This document shows, piece after piece, positions 1 to 8,806 of a stretch of 64,000 nucleotides of DNA. Every line of letters starts with the position of its first letter. Positions within the stretch are counted from its first letter, which is position 1. Origin of the DNA: Ciceribacter ferrooxidans (GTDB taxonomy: Bacteria; Pseudomonadota; Alphaproteobacteria; Rhizobiales; Rhizobiaceae); contig NZ_SDVB01000170.1 of NCBI RefSeq assembly GCF_004137355.1, positions 414,918 to 478,917 on the forward strand, read 5' to 3'. The position numbers and the translations under genes were made by a program. Under the pieces are notes generated by a model, which searched no databases, was not told where the DNA came from, and worked only from the letters and a program-made list of their open reading frames with translations.

Positions 1-413
1 ACAGCATCGAGGACGTGTTCTCGATCGGCCTCAACCGCGCGGTCACAGTTTTGGCGGAAAAGCAGAGCAAGGGACCCGGAGCCCGCGGGCGAACCACCCA
101 AGCGGCACTGAAGGAGCTCGGCGAGCATCCGGACGGCGGCGCAATCACCGTTCGCGACGGACGCTATGGTCCTTACGTCAACTGGGGTAAGGTGAATGCC
201 ACCTTGTCGAAGGGCAAGGATCCGCTGTCCGTCACCGTCGAGGAGGCGCTGGTACTGATCGCCGAAAAGGCCGGCAAGTCCGGCGGCAAGGCGGGCACGA
301 AAGCGAAGAAGACCTCCGCCAAGGCGACAAAGGCCGACGGCACCAAGGCTGCCAAGACGAAGACGGCAGCGAAACCGAAGGCCAAGACGGCCTCGAAAGC
401 GAAGAAGAGCTGA
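1..413 (+). CDS. topA: DNA topoisomerase I, C-terminal fragment
   Basis: The gene runs in from the left edge; the open frame starts at base 3 with no true start in the window. The visible part carries the C-terminal topoisomerase repeat (RYGPYVNWGKVNATL, about 50 residues into the fragment), which in the family helps bind the passing DNA strand. It ends in a long Lys/Ala/Thr-rich basic tail of about 45 residues, common in alphaproteobacterial TopA and likely to bind DNA without sequence specificity. The catalytic Toprim and tyrosine domains lie outside the window. The stop is followed after 3 bp by the rnr start, so the two are probably co-transcribed. Identity rests on the repeat, the tail and the topA-rnr order. 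Confidence 0.9.
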   Translation, partial: SIEDVFSIGLNRAVTVLAEKQSKGPGARGRTTQAALKELGEHPDGGAITVRDGRYGPYVNWGKVNATLSKGKDPLSVTVEEALVLIAEKAGKSGGKAGTKAKKTSAKATKADGTKAAKTKTAAKPKAKTASKAKKS

Positions 414-416
414 CGA

Positions 417-2768
417 TTGAAGAAGCCATCGCGCGACACGAGCCGCCCCGCAGACACCCGCAAAGGCAAGCCCCGGCGGGGAGAGACTGATCCGGCAGGT
501 GATGACCTGCCGATCATCCACGGCGCCGTTCCCTCGCGCGAAGTACTGCTGCGCTTCATTGCGGAAAACCCGGACCGTGCCTCCAAGCGCGAGATCGCCA
601 AGGCCTTTGGCCTCAAGGGCGAGGCGCGCGTCGAACTCAAGGATGTGCTGCGCGCGCTGGAGGACGATGGGCTGGTGCAGAAGAGCCGCAAGACGCTGAC
701 GCGCCCCGGCGCCCTGCCCTCGGTCGCAGTTCTCGACATCACCACACGCGACAAGGACGGCGAGCTCATTGCACGGCCCGCCGAATGGGCGGACGAACTC
801 GGTGTCGCGCCCGCCGTCGCCATCCGTCAGTCGAGCTCCGATCGCGCCAAGGGCAAGGCGCCCGTCGGCGGGCTCGGAGACCGCGTACTCGCCAAGGTCT
901 TTCCCGCGAAGGATCGCGCAGGCCCCGCCTACACCGCCCGCGTCATCAAGATTCTCGACAAGCGTCGCAACGCCATGCTCGGCGTCTTCCGCGAAACGCC
1001 GGGCGGCGGCGGGCGGCTGATGCCGATCGACCGGCGCGACGAGGAAATGCTGATCGACAGTGCCGACCGGGCCGAGGCAAAGGACGGCGATCTCGTCGAG
1101 GCGGAAATCGCGCGCAGCAGCCGGTTCGGCCTGCCGCGCGGCAAGGTGCTTTCGGTGATCGGCTCCGTCGCGTCGGAAAAGGCGATTTCGATGATCGCCA
1201 TCCACGCGCACGGCATTCCGCACATCTTCCCGCCTTCCGTTCTCGCCGAGGTGGAAACGGTGAAGCTCGCCGGCATGTCGCATCGGGAGGACTGGCGCGA
1301 CCTGCCTCTGATCACCATCGATCCTGCGGACGCCAAGGACCACGACGACGCCGTCTATGCAGAACCAGACACCTCGCCGGATAATCCGGGCGGCGTGATC
1401 GTTACCGTCGCGATCGCCGACGTCTCCTGGTACGTGCGGCCGAAATCGCAGCTCGATCGCGAGGCAGTGAAGCGCGGCAATTCGGTCTACTTCCCCGACC
1501 GCGTGGTGCCGATGCTGCCCGAGCGGATCTCAAACGATCTCTGCTCGCTTCGTGAAGGCGTCGACCGCCCGGCGCTCGCCGTGCGCATGGTCTTCTCGAA
1601 GGAAGGCCGAAAGGCCGGCCATACCTTCCACCGGATCATGATGAGAAGCGCGGCCAAGCTCTCTTATGCGCAGGCGCAGGCCGCCATCGACGGGGCGCCG
1701 GACGACAAGACCGGCCCCCTGCTCGAGACGATCCTGAAGCCGCTCTGGCACGCCTACGACGTTCTGAAGCGCGGGCGCGACCGCCGCCAGCCGCTCGAAC
1801 TCGACATGCCGGAGCGCAAGATCCTGCTGAAGCCCGACGGCACCGTCGATCGCGTCTTCATTCCCGAACGGCTTGATGCGCACAAGCTCATCGAGGAAAT
1901 GATGATCCAGGCGAACGTCGCCGCCGCCGAGACGCTCGAAAAGAAGCGCCAGCCGCTCGTCTATCGCGTCCACGACGCGCCGGCGCTTTCCAAGCAGGAG
2001 GCGCTTCGCGAGTTCCTCGCGACCATCGGCATCAACATGGCTAAGGGCGGGCAGCTGCGTTCCAACAGCTTCAACGGCATTCTGGCGAGCGCGCTCGACA
2101 CGCCGCACCAGACCATGGTCAATGAAATGGTGCTGCGCTCGCAAAGCCAGGCGATCTACAGCCCGGAAAACATCGGCCATTTCGGTCTCAACCTCTTGAA
2201 ATACGCCCACTTCACCTCGCCGATCCGGCGCTATGCCGACCTCATCGTGCATCGTGCGTTGATCGGTTCGCTCGGTCTCGGCGAAGGCGGCATCACCCCG
2301 GACGAGGAGGCCGCGCTCGACGATATCGCCGCAGAGATCTCCACCTTCGAACGGCGGGCTATGGCGGCGGAACGCGATACCGTGAACCGGCTGATCGCCC
2401 ATCATCTCGCCGGCCGCATCGGTGAGGAGTTCGACGGCCGCGTCTCGGGTGTCACCAAGGCGGGCCTATTTGTCGCATTGCCGCAGTTCGGCGCCGATGG
2501 TTTCGTGCCGGTGTCAACGCTGGGGCGGGATTACTATATCTACGACGAGGCACACCAGGCGCTCTCCGGCGAGAAGACCGGCCTCGGCTACCGGCTCGGA
2601 GACGCGGTTCTGGTGAAGCTCGTCGAGGCGGTGCCGCTCGCCGGCGCGCTGCGATTCGAAATGCTGAGCGAGGGCCGCGAAATGCCGACGGCGACCCGCT
2701 CGTTCCACAAGACCACCCGTCGCGGCAAGAAGCAGCCGGGCACGCGGGCACGGCGCGGGCGACGCTGA
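417..2768 (+). CDS. rnr: Ribonuclease R (3'-5' exoribonuclease)
   Basis: Processive 3'-5' hydrolytic exoribonuclease that degrades structured RNA and takes part in rRNA and tmRNA quality control. The 783 residues show an N-terminal winged-helix and cold-shock region, then the RNB catalytic domain with the metal-binding motif ITIDPADAKDHDDAVY near residues 299-314 and the family motif SPIRRYADLIVHRAL, then an S1 RNA-binding domain near 670-745 (GRVSGVTKAGLFVALP). A basic Arg/Lys-rich tail closes the protein. The start is TTG, 3 bp after the topA stop; no earlier start in frame avoids topA. Length and domain order fit RNase R rather than RNase II. Confidence 0.95.
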   Translation: MKKPSRDTSRPADTRKGKPRRGETDPAGDDLPIIHGAVPSREVLLRFIAENPDRASKREIAKAFGLKGEARVELKDVLRALEDDGLVQKSRKTLTRPGALPSVAVLDITTRDKDGELIARPAEWADELGVAPAVAIRQSSSDRAKGKAPVGGLGDRVLAKVFPAKDRAGPAYTARVIKILDKRRNAMLGVFRETPGGGGRLMPIDRRDEEMLIDSADRAEAKDGDLVEAEIARSSRFGLPRGKVLSVIGSVASEKAISMIAIHAHGIPHIFPPSVLAEVETVKLAGMSHREDWRDLPLITIDPADAKDHDDAVYAEPDTSPDNPGGVIVTVAIADVSWYVRPKSQLDREAVKRGNSVYFPDRVVPMLPERISNDLCSLREGVDRPALAVRMVFSKEGRKAGHTFHRIMMRSAAKLSYAQAQAAIDGAPDDKTGPLLETILKPLWHAYDVLKRGRDRRQPLELDMPERKILLKPDGTVDRVFIPERLDAHKLIEEMMIQANVAAAETLEKKRQPLVYRVHDAPALSKQEALREFLATIGINMAKGGQLRSNSFNGILASALDTPHQTMVNEMVLRSQSQAIYSPENIGHFGLNLLKYAHFTSPIRRYADLIVHRALIGSLGLGEGGITPDEEAALDDIAAEISTFERRAMAAERDTVNRLIAHHLAGRIGEEFDGRVSGVTKAGLFVALPQFGADGFVPVSTLGRDYYIYDEAHQALSGEKTGLGYRLGDAVLVKLVEAVPLAGALRFEMLSEGREMPTATRSFHKTTRRGKKQPGTRARRGRR

Positions 2769-2798
2769 CGGCGCGCCCGACACGAAAGGAAGTTCGAC

Positions 2799-3251
2799 AT
2801 GCAAGACAACCCGGCCGATACGGCGCTTCGCCTCGGCGGACAGGAAGCGAACCGCCCTGTCGGACAATCGATCATGCGCGGCATGCTGAACACCTGTCCC
2901 GCCTGCGGGGGCGGCAAGCTCTTCCGGGCCTTCCTGAAGCCGGTCGACCGCTGCGCCGCCTGCCAGGAGGAGATGTTCCACCATCGCGCCGACGACCTGC
3001 CGCCCTATCTGGCGATCCTGGTCCTCGGCCACGTGCTGCTCGGCGGCTTCATGATGACGGACCTCATCTTCCCCGCCTCGGACTGGGTGCACCTCGCCAT
3101 CTGGGCACCTCTCGGCGTCATCACCACCCTGCTCGCCATCCAGCCGATCAAGGGCGGCGTCATCGGCCTGCAATGGGCATTGCGCATGCACGGCTTCGGT
3201 GGCGAGAGTGACGATCCGGCCGAATACGATCCGCTGCCGAAGGATCAATGA
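2799..3251 (+). CDS. DUF983 family membrane protein
   Basis: A 150-residue protein with two CxxC pairs near the N-terminus (CPACGGG and CAACQEE, about residues 32-52) followed by two hydrophobic helices (about 70-90 and 97-118). This zinc-ribbon plus two-helix layout is that of DUF983, a small membrane family of unknown function common in alphaproteobacteria. The start is preceded by AAAGGA at good spacing. Its stop overlaps the start of the Nudix gene (ATGA), so the two are translationally coupled. No biochemical role is claimed. Confidence 0.85.
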   Translation: MQDNPADTALRLGGQEANRPVGQSIMRGMLNTCPACGGGKLFRAFLKPVDRCAACQEEMFHHRADDLPPYLAILVLGHVLLGGFMMTDLIFPASDWVHLAIWAPLGVITTLLAIQPIKGGVIGLQWALRMHGFGGESDDPAEYDPLPKDQ

Positions 3252-3937
3252 GCCGTTCCGCATTTCCTGACCCGACTACAGCCGTTTCACCGACCCCGCG
3301 CCTGACGCCCAAGGACGCGGCGACGCTGATCGTGGTCGACCGCACGGACGGACGCCTGCGCGTGCTCTTTGGCAAGCGCGGCGAGCGCCACGTCTTCATG
3401 CCGAATCTCTACGTCTTTCCGGGTGGCCGGCGGGACCGTGGCGACCACACCCTGCCCTACATCCGCGATCTTCATCCGCAGGTCCTTGAAAGGCTCGCCG
3501 CCGGCAGCAGCGATCCCGCGGCGCTGCGGCGTGGCCGTGCTCTGGCACTTGCGGCTGTGCGAGAACTTCGCGAAGAGACCGGCCTGTTCATCGGACGACA
3601 GTCGGAAGGCGCCACCGCCGCCGATCTCGCAAACCTGCGCTACGTCGCCCGCGCCATCACGCCGCCCGGCAATGTCCGCCGTTTCGACACCCGCTTCTTT
3701 CTCACCTTCACCGACGAGGCCGCCATCGATCCGGGCGATGTCCGCGACTCGGCCGAGTTGCATGATCTCACATGGCTTGACATCGAGGCGTCATCGGGTC
3801 TGAACATGCCGCTGATCACGAGGACCATTCTCGAAGACGTCGTCGGCCGGCTGAAAGCCGATCCGTCATTGCCATTCGGAAGCCCGGGTCCCTTCTACTA
3901 TAGCCGTCGCGGACGAACGTTCCGCGGCGACATCTGA
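3248..3937 (+). CDS. Nudix hydrolase
   Basis: A 229-residue Nudix protein, expected to hydrolyse a nucleoside-diphosphate-linked substrate. The core of the Nudix box, RELREETGL, is intact with its metal-binding glutamates at about residues 106-114. The first half of the box is unusual: the FPGG element (about 56-59) is separated from it by an insertion, and the expected upstream glutamate position is an arginine. That layout recalls larger NUDT19/NUDT7-like enzymes rather than MutT. It overlaps the DUF983 gene by 4 bp and is 11 bp from the MFS gene. Substrate unknown. Confidence 0.85.
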   Translation: MSRSAFPDPTTAVSPTPRLTPKDAATLIVVDRTDGRLRVLFGKRGERHVFMPNLYVFPGGRRDRGDHTLPYIRDLHPQVLERLAAGSSDPAALRRGRALALAAVRELREETGLFIGRQSEGATAADLANLRYVARAITPPGNVRRFDTRFFLTFTDEAAIDPGDVRDSAELHDLTWLDIEASSGLNMPLITRTILEDVVGRLKADPSLPFGSPGPFYYSRRGRTFRGDI

Positions 3938-3948
3938 GGAACTGCCCC

Positions 3949-5133
3949 ATGTCCAAGCCGAAGAACGGCGCAAACGGTCACCGCGAAGACATCCACTGGC
4001 CCTCGCTGGTCGCCGCCATCTCGGCCATCACGGCGGTCGGCATCGCGATCGGCCTCGGACTGCCGCTCCTCAGCATCATCCTGGAGAAGCGGGGCATTTC
4101 CTCGACGCTGATCGGCCTCAACTCCGCCATGGCCGGCATCGCCGCCATGGTCGCGGCGCCGGTGACGACCAAGCTCGCCCACGATGTCGGCGTCGCCCGC
4201 ACCATGCTCTGGGCGGTGGTACTCTCCGCCGCGAGCGCGCTCGGGTTCTACTATGCAGAGGCCTATTGGATGTGGTTTCCGTTGCGCCTCGTCTTCCACG
4301 GGGCAACGACCACGCTTTTCATCCTGTCCGAATTCTGGATCAATGCGGCGGCCCCGCCCTCCCGCCGCGGCCTCGTCCTCGGCATCTATGCGACGGTGCT
4401 TTCAGTGGGCTTTGCCTGCGGCCCCCTGCTCTTCTCCGTCCTCGGCAGTGACGGCGTGCTGCCCTTCGTCGTCGGGGCGCTGGCGATCCTCGTCGCCGCC
4501 GTGCCGATCTTCATCGCCCGGCGGGAAAGCCCGGTCCTCGACAGCAAGCCGGAACAGCACTTCTTCCGCTATATTTTCCTGGTGCCGACGGCGACCGTCG
4601 CGGTCTTCGTCTTCGGCGCCGTGGAAGCGGGTGGCCTGTCGCTCTTCCCGATCTACGCGACGCGCACCGGCTTTACCGAGGCGCAGGCAGCTTTGCTGCT
4701 GACGGTGATGGGAATCGGCAACATGGTGTTCCAGATCCCGCTCGGAATGCTCTCCGACAAGCTGAAGGACCGTCGGCTGTTGCTCTCGATCATGGCGGTC
4801 ATCGGCCTCTGCGGATCGCTGGCGCTGCCTTGGCTGTCACAGAGCTGGGCGCTCATGGCGCTCGTACTGCTCTTCTGGGGTGGCTGCGTCTCCGGTCTCT
4901 ACACCGTCGGCTTGAGCCACCTCGGCTCGCGACTCACCGGAGCGGACCTCGCCGCCGCCAATGCCGCCTTCGTTTTCTGTTACGCCGTCGGCACGGTCGC
5001 GGGACCACAGGGGATCGGAGCGGCGATCGATATCGCTGGAAACCATGGTTTCGCCTGGGCGATTGCGGGCTTCTTCGGGCTCTACGTCCTCGTTTCGGTG
5101 GTCAGGCTGCTTTTTAAACCGAAACAGGCTTGA
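3949..5133 (+). CDS. MFS transporter
   Basis: A 394-residue major facilitator with about 12 hydrophobic helices in two halves joined by a short cytoplasmic loop near residues 185-205. The inter-helix motif GMLSDKLKDRRLLL (about 266-279) is the charged loop typical of the superfamily. The layout resembles the YcaD/YfkF-like sugar or drug efflux group, but the substrate cannot be read from the sequence. It is the last gene of the rnr-DUF983-Nudix run before rpmG. Confidence 0.9.
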   Translation: MSKPKNGANGHREDIHWPSLVAAISAITAVGIAIGLGLPLLSIILEKRGISSTLIGLNSAMAGIAAMVAAPVTTKLAHDVGVARTMLWAVVLSAASALGFYYAEAYWMWFPLRLVFHGATTTLFILSEFWINAAAPPSRRGLVLGIYATVLSVGFACGPLLFSVLGSDGVLPFVVGALAILVAAVPIFIARRESPVLDSKPEQHFFRYIFLVPTATVAVFVFGAVEAGGLSLFPIYATRTGFTEAQAALLLTVMGIGNMVFQIPLGMLSDKLKDRRLLLSIMAVIGLCGSLALPWLSQSWALMALVLLFWGGCVSGLYTVGLSHLGSRLTGADLAAANAAFVFCYAVGTVAGPQGIGAAIDIAGNHGFAWAIAGFFGLYVLVSVVRLLFKPKQA

Positions 5134-5225
5134 CTTTTCGGGCGTGATTTGTAGTTTCGCGCCAGAATTTGCCGTGGGCTGCTCTGGTCGTCCACGGCTT
5201 GATTGTTATTAAAGGCAGGACGACC

Positions 5226-5393
5226 ATGGCGAAAGCGACCACGATCAAGATCAAGCTGCTGTCGACAGCCGACACCGGTTTCTTCTACGTTACCAAGAAG
5301 AACAGCCGCACGATGACCGACAAGATGACGAAGACGAAGTACGATCCGATCGTCAAGAAGCATGTCGAATTCAAGGAAGCCAAGATCAAGTAA
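5226..5393 (+). CDS. rpmG: 50S ribosomal protein L33
   Basis: A 55-residue protein matching bacterial L33: basic, beginning [20 protein letters not shown] and ending in [13 protein letters not shown]. It belongs to the large ribosomal subunit near the E site. It lacks the CxxC zinc pairs, so it is the zinc-independent form. The ATG at 5226 follows GGCAGGA; the in-frame upstream extension is not conserved-looking. It is followed by an intrinsic terminator. Confidence 0.97.
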   Translation: MAKATTIKIKLLSTADTGFFYVTKKNSRTMTDKMTKTKYDPIVKKHVEFKEAKIK

Positions 5394-5416
5394 GGCTTGA
5401 TCTCTTCCCTTCTTCG

Positions 5417-5448
5417 AAGGCGCGCGGCCCCGGCCCCGCGCCTTTTTC
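5417..5448 (+). terminator. Intrinsic terminator after rpmG
   Basis: The stem AAGGCGCG pairs with CGCGCCTT around a GC-rich loop and is followed by a short T run. It sits 23 bp after the rpmG stop on the same strand. Confidence 0.7.
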
Positions 5449-5482
5449 GTTTTCTGCGATCTCGCCATCCGCTTTCCGCCAA

Positions 5483-5630
5483 CAAAAAAGCACCGCTCCG
5501 GAACCGGATGGCGGTGCTTCTTCGTTGAATGGGGGTCGGTCGGCATGCCTGCGGTACGAGGAACCGCGTTTGAAGCATGCCAACCGACCGACCCCACGAC
5601 CCAGGAGATGCGGCGGACCTGAGCATCATG
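5483..5630 (-). ncRNA. Candidate structured small RNA with intrinsic terminator
   Basis: On the minus strand a terminator-like hairpin (AAGCACCGC pairing with GCGGTGCTT, 5487-5520) is followed by six Ts at 5483-5489. Just upstream of it lies a long inverted repeat, 5532-5548 against 5575-5595 (GGGGTCGGTCGG...CATGC arms), enclosing a smaller GCGGT/ACCGC hairpin. No convincing coding frame covers it. The 5' end is not defined; 5630 is a guess based on the ATATAC box at 5634. It could instead be a palindromic intergenic repeat between rpmG and pleD. Confidence 0.4.
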
Positions 5631-5949
5631 GGGTATATCCGGCCTTCCAGGAGGCCTTGTTTTCGGTGATGTCAAACTTGCGCAACTGGAGAGAAAAAGC
5701 AACATTTTCTTAACCGTTTCATTCTTTGTCCGGAACTATGGTTAAGATGCGAAAATTCACGAGGGCAAATAATAGCACTATACAAACTGTTGGACAGAAC
5801 AACAAAACGCGAATACTTCCGCCCACTTGTTCCGCTCGTGAACAGAAGACGACGGCTGGAGGGCGGCCATATTTTGCAGCTGACGCGCGCGCAGCAATGC
5901 CGACCGCTGGCGAGGCGGTCGTGCTTTTCCTGCTGTTCTATCGGTAAAA
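5631..5949. other. Intergenic stretch without a gene
   Basis: An AT-rich stretch (5700-5830) and a plus-strand hairpin (GACCGC...GCGGTC, about 5899-5917) followed by GCTTTTCC are visible. Short open frames here have no ribosome site or recognisable family. A palindrome GTTC-N7-GAAC at 5829-5843 is inverted and so is not an alphaproteobacterial LexA box. Confidence 0.5.
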
Positions 5950-7323
5950 TCAGGCCGCCGCGGCGACGACCCGGTTACGACCGGCGCTTTTTGCTTGGTA
6001 GAGTGCGCGGTCGGCCTGCTTCAGCAGTTGCTCGGGCGTCTCGATATTCGGCGTCAGCGTCGCGATGCCCATCGAGGCGGTGACGTCGAGAGACGAAGCG
6101 CTGGCCTTCAGAGCGAACGGGCGATGTTCGATCATGCCGCGCAGGCGCTCGGCGATGACCGCAGCCGCCTCCGCCGTCGTATCGGGCATCACCACCACGA
6201 ATTCCTCGCCACCGTAGCGGCAGGCGAGATCGGCCCCGCGCACCGTCGAGCGGATACGGGTGGCGAACTCGCGGATGACGTCGTCCCCGGCGTCATGGCC
6301 GTGGGTGTCGTTGACCTGCTTGAAGCGGTCGATGTCAGTGATGCAGATCGAGAGCGGACGGCCCCTCGCCTGCGCACGATTGAAGAGCACCTTGAGATGA
6401 TTGTCGAGGTAGCGGCGATTGTGGAGGCCGGTGAGCCCGTCGGTGACGGCAAGCTCGATGCTCTCCTTGACGCTGAGGCGAAGGCGGTCGTTGTAGCGCT
6501 TGCGGCGGATCTGCGTCAGCGTGCGTGCGACCAGTTCATTCGGATCGATCGGGCGCGCAAGATAGTCGTTCACACCGAGATCGAGCGCACGGATGATCAT
6601 CTGCTCGTCGCCGTTGTCCGTCACGAGCAGGACCGGAATAAAACGCGTGCGTTCGAGAGAACGCAGTTGCGAGCAGAGGCGCAACGGATCGTAATCATCG
6701 AAATTCGCATTGACGATCACCAGGTCGAAGGCATTCTCAGCCGCCTCGAACAGGGCCGCCTGCGGATCGGAGCTTGCGGTCACCGCCGCCACCGGCTTCA
6801 GCGCCTTGATGATGCGTTCCTGGCTGTTGGCACGCCCGTCGACGAGCAGGACCTGGGCGATCTCATCGATCCGACCGTCCCCCATCCGCAGCATATCCTC
6901 CACACCCATGCTGCGAGCCGCCTCGGTGCGGATACGCAGTTCGTCCGTCAGCGTCTTGAGGCGCACCAGGCTCTTCACGCGCGAAATGAGCTGCAGGTCG
7001 TTGACCGGCTTCGTCAGGAAGTCGTCGGCACCCGCTTTCAGGCCGCGGACACGATCGGACGGCTGGTCGAGCGCCGTCACCATGACGACGGGAATATGCG
7101 ACGTCCTCGGATTGGCCTTCAGGCGCTCGCAGACCTCGAACCCGTCGATGCCCGGCATCATGACGTCGAGCAGGATGACGTCGACATGCGTCTTGTCGCA
7201 GATTTCGAGGGCGGCAAAGCCGTTGTCGGCCGTCAGCACGTCGAAGTACTCGGCGAGAAGCCGCGCCTCGAGCAGCTTCACGTTGGCTGGAATATCGTCG
7301 ACGACAAGAATTCTGGCGGTCAT
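5950..7323 (-). CDS. pleD: Response regulator / diguanylate cyclase PleD
   Basis: Makes cyclic di-GMP from two GTP once phosphorylated. The 457 residues hold two receiver domains (about 1-120 with phospho-acceptor Asp53 in LLDVMMPG, and about 155-275, probably an adaptor) and a GGDEF domain (about 290-455). The active site is RYGGEEF, preceded by RGAD, which fits the inhibitory RxxD product-binding site. In Caulobacter PleD drives polar development. It lies 18 bp downstream of divK on the same strand, the arrangement usual in this group, so the two form an operon. Confidence 0.96.
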   Translation of the reverse strand: MTARILVVDDIPANVKLLEARLLAEYFDVLTADNGFAALEICDKTHVDVILLDVMMPGIDGFEVCERLKANPRTSHIPVVMVTALDQPSDRVRGLKAGADDFLTKPVNDLQLISRVKSLVRLKTLTDELRIRTEAARSMGVEDMLRMGDGRIDEIAQVLLVDGRANSQERIIKALKPVAAVTASSDPQAALFEAAENAFDLVIVNANFDDYDPLRLCSQLRSLERTRFIPVLLVTDNGDEQMIIRALDLGVNDYLARPIDPNELVARTLTQIRRKRYNDRLRLSVKESIELAVTDGLTGLHNRRYLDNHLKVLFNRAQARGRPLSICITDIDRFKQVNDTHGHDAGDDVIREFATRIRSTVRGADLACRYGGEEFVVVMPDTTAEAAAVIAERLRGMIEHRPFALKASASSLDVTASMGIATLTPNIETPEQLLKQADRALYQAKSAGRNRVVAAAA

Positions 7324-7341
7324 GACAATTTGTCCGGTGTT

Positions 7342-7713
7342 TCAGGCATCACCGAGATAGACTTTGATCGTCTCGATAAATTTTGGCACAGAAATGGGTT
7401 TTGATACATAGGCTTCACAGCCGCCCTGGCGAATGCGTTCCTCGTCGCCCTTCATGGCGAAAGCAGTAACGGCGATGACGGGTATGACGTGCAATTCCGG
7501 GTCGTCCTTGAGCCACTTGGTGACTTCGAGGCCGGAGACCTCCGGCAACTGAATATCCATCAGGATGAGATCGGGCCGGTAGCGGCGCGCGAGATCGAGC
7601 GCTTCCATGCCATTGCGGGTCTGGATGGTCTCGTACCCACAAGCCTCGATGAGATCGCGGAAGAGCTTCATGTTGAGCTCGTTGTCTTCGACGATCATGA
7701 CCTTCTTCGGCAT
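7342..7713 (-). CDS. divK: Single-domain response regulator DivK
   Basis: A 123-residue stand-alone receiver domain: acidic pocket VEDN at residues 8-11, phospho-acceptor Asp53 (LMDIQLP), and conserved Thr and Lys in VIAVTAF and YVSKPI. DivK links the PleC/DivJ kinases to the CckA-CtrA cell-cycle circuit in alphaproteobacteria. The start is ATG at 7713 ([10 protein letters not shown]); an upstream in-frame extension is not family-like. No good CtrA box (TTAA-N7-TTAA) is visible upstream. Confidence 0.95.
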   Translation of the reverse strand: MPKKVMIVEDNELNMKLFRDLIEACGYETIQTRNGMEALDLARRYRPDLILMDIQLPEVSGLEVTKWLKDDPELHVIPVIAVTAFAMKGDEERIRQGGCEAYVSKPISVPKFIETIKVYLGDA

Positions 7714-7837
7714 ACGATGCGATCCTTCAGCCCCGGCGTTCCAGGCCGCCGCGGCAAGTTGCGGTTGGCTGTTGCACCTTCCCCTCGATGGAATATTAAG
7801 TTCATTTGGTTGAGAAAAAGGTAACTCGGAACACGAC

Positions 7838-8131
7838 ATGAAACCTCTAGAATTGCCGCCCGGTCCGGAAGAAACCGCCATTGCCGTGCTCACATGGCTT
7901 GCAGGTGAACCGGAAATGCTCGGCCGCTTCCTGGCTTTGAGCGGCACCCGGGCCGATCAACTCCGTCAGGCGATCAACGATCCCGGCTTTCTCGCCGGCA
8001 TGCTCGACTTCCTCATGGGCCACGAGCCCACGCTCATCGCGTTCTGTGACGCCTCAGGCATCGCGCCGGAAACCGTCGTGAAGGCGTGGCGGCACTATTC
8101 CGGCCCCGGGCTTGATTCGGGCGAATACTGA
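7838..8131 (+). CDS. DUF3572 family protein
   Basis: A 97-residue, mostly helical acidic protein ([36 protein letters not shown]) matching DUF3572, a small alphaproteobacterial family of unknown function. It is divergent from divK across a 124-bp gap. Its position next to divK-pleD and before dinB is the usual rhizobial arrangement. Confidence 0.85.
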   Translation: MKPLELPPGPEETAIAVLTWLAGEPEMLGRFLALSGTRADQLRQAINDPGFLAGMLDFLMGHEPTLIAFCDASGIAPETVVKAWRHYSGPGLDSGEY

Positions 8132-8152
8132 GGCGGCACCCGGTCTCGCGAC

Positions 8153-8734
8153 TCACAGCACCAGCCGCATCAACGGCCTTCCCTCTTTTCTCGACGCCAC
8201 CTCGGAAAATCCGGCCGCTTCGAAAATTCGTCTCGATCCGACATAAAGACCAACGGACTTCGATTGTTTCGTCCGCTCGATCGGGCAGGCGTCTATGACG
8301 CGCGCCGCAGCAGAACGGGCATGCACTACGGCGGCGTCGAGCATCCGATGGCTCAGGCCCTTGCCGCGCTCTTTCGACACGATGAAGAAGCAGCTCACCG
8401 CCCATACGCTCGGGTCTTCCGCGTCCGCCTCATCGAGCGGGCGCGAGACGGTGCGCGGAGAATTCCAGTTCGGCACATCGGCGCGCGGCCCCACCTGCAC
8501 CCAGCCGACGGGCCGGTCACCGAGGTAGCCGATGATGCCCGGAGGCGGCCCCTCGCCCACGCGCCGGTGCATGAAGTCCTTCTTCTCGCTGCCGACAAAG
8601 CTCTTCCGCTCGGCAGGCGGCAGACGAAAATGGGTACACCAGCAGTCGTAGCAGGCACCGCGCGGCCCCATAACAGCCTCGAAGTCGCCCCAGCGGTCGG
8701 CGGTGAGAGGTTGGGCATGGAATCGTTCGTTCAT
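8153..8734 (-). CDS. GNAT family N-acetyltransferase
   Basis: A 193-residue acetyltransferase-like protein. The middle holds a GNAT-type beta strand and acetyl-CoA loop (VSCFFIVSKERGKGLSHRML, about 107-126), the RGKG segment resembling the Q/RxxGxG/A pyrophosphate-binding motif. An N-terminal CYDCWCTHFR cluster is typical of a bacterial subgroup. The ATG at 8734 is preceded by AAGGA seven bases upstream, which decides it over a start 30 bp further out. It is divergent from dinB and may share its control region. The acceptor substrate is unknown. Confidence 0.8.
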   Translation of the reverse strand: MNERFHAQPLTADRWGDFEAVMGPRGACYDCWCTHFRLPPAERKSFVGSEKKDFMHRRVGEGPPPGIIGYLGDRPVGWVQVGPRADVPNWNSPRTVSRPLDEADAEDPSVWAVSCFFIVSKERGKGLSHRMLDAAVVHARSAAARVIDACPIERTKQSKSVGLYVGSRRIFEAAGFSEVASRKEGRPLMRLVL

Positions 8735-8786
8735 CGCATTTTCCTTGCCAGCCGAGTCGTGCAAGAGTAACGCTAAGTCTGCGAAT

Positions 8787-8801
8787 GTTCAACATTTGTT
8801 C
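8787..8801 (+). promoter_or_regulatory. LexA (SOS) box of dinB
   Basis: GTTC-AACATTT-GTTC, an exact match to the alphaproteobacterial LexA operator GTTC-N7-GTTC, ends 5 bp before the dinB ATG. It should repress dinB until DNA damage. It also lies within the divergent acetyltransferase control region. Confidence 0.85.
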
Positions 8802-8806
8802 CAGCG

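Noticed and set aside
5645..5705. Minus-strand frame ending RKFDITENKASWKAGYTP
   Set aside because: The peptide looks protein-like, but the frame has no good start or ribosome site and is under 25 codons; possibly a gene remnant.
5829..5843. GTTC-N7-GAAC palindrome near pleD
   Set aside because: The alphaproteobacterial LexA operator is a direct repeat (GTTC-N7-GTTC); this one is inverted and no gene starts nearby.
5726..5947. A 73-codon frame in the rpmG-pleD gap
   Set aside because: No ribosome site, no family resemblance, and it lies over a likely structured or regulatory region.
7714..7837. Possible CtrA site upstream of divK (TTAAGTTCATTTGGTT)
   Set aside because: The second half does not match TTAA at the required N7 spacing.
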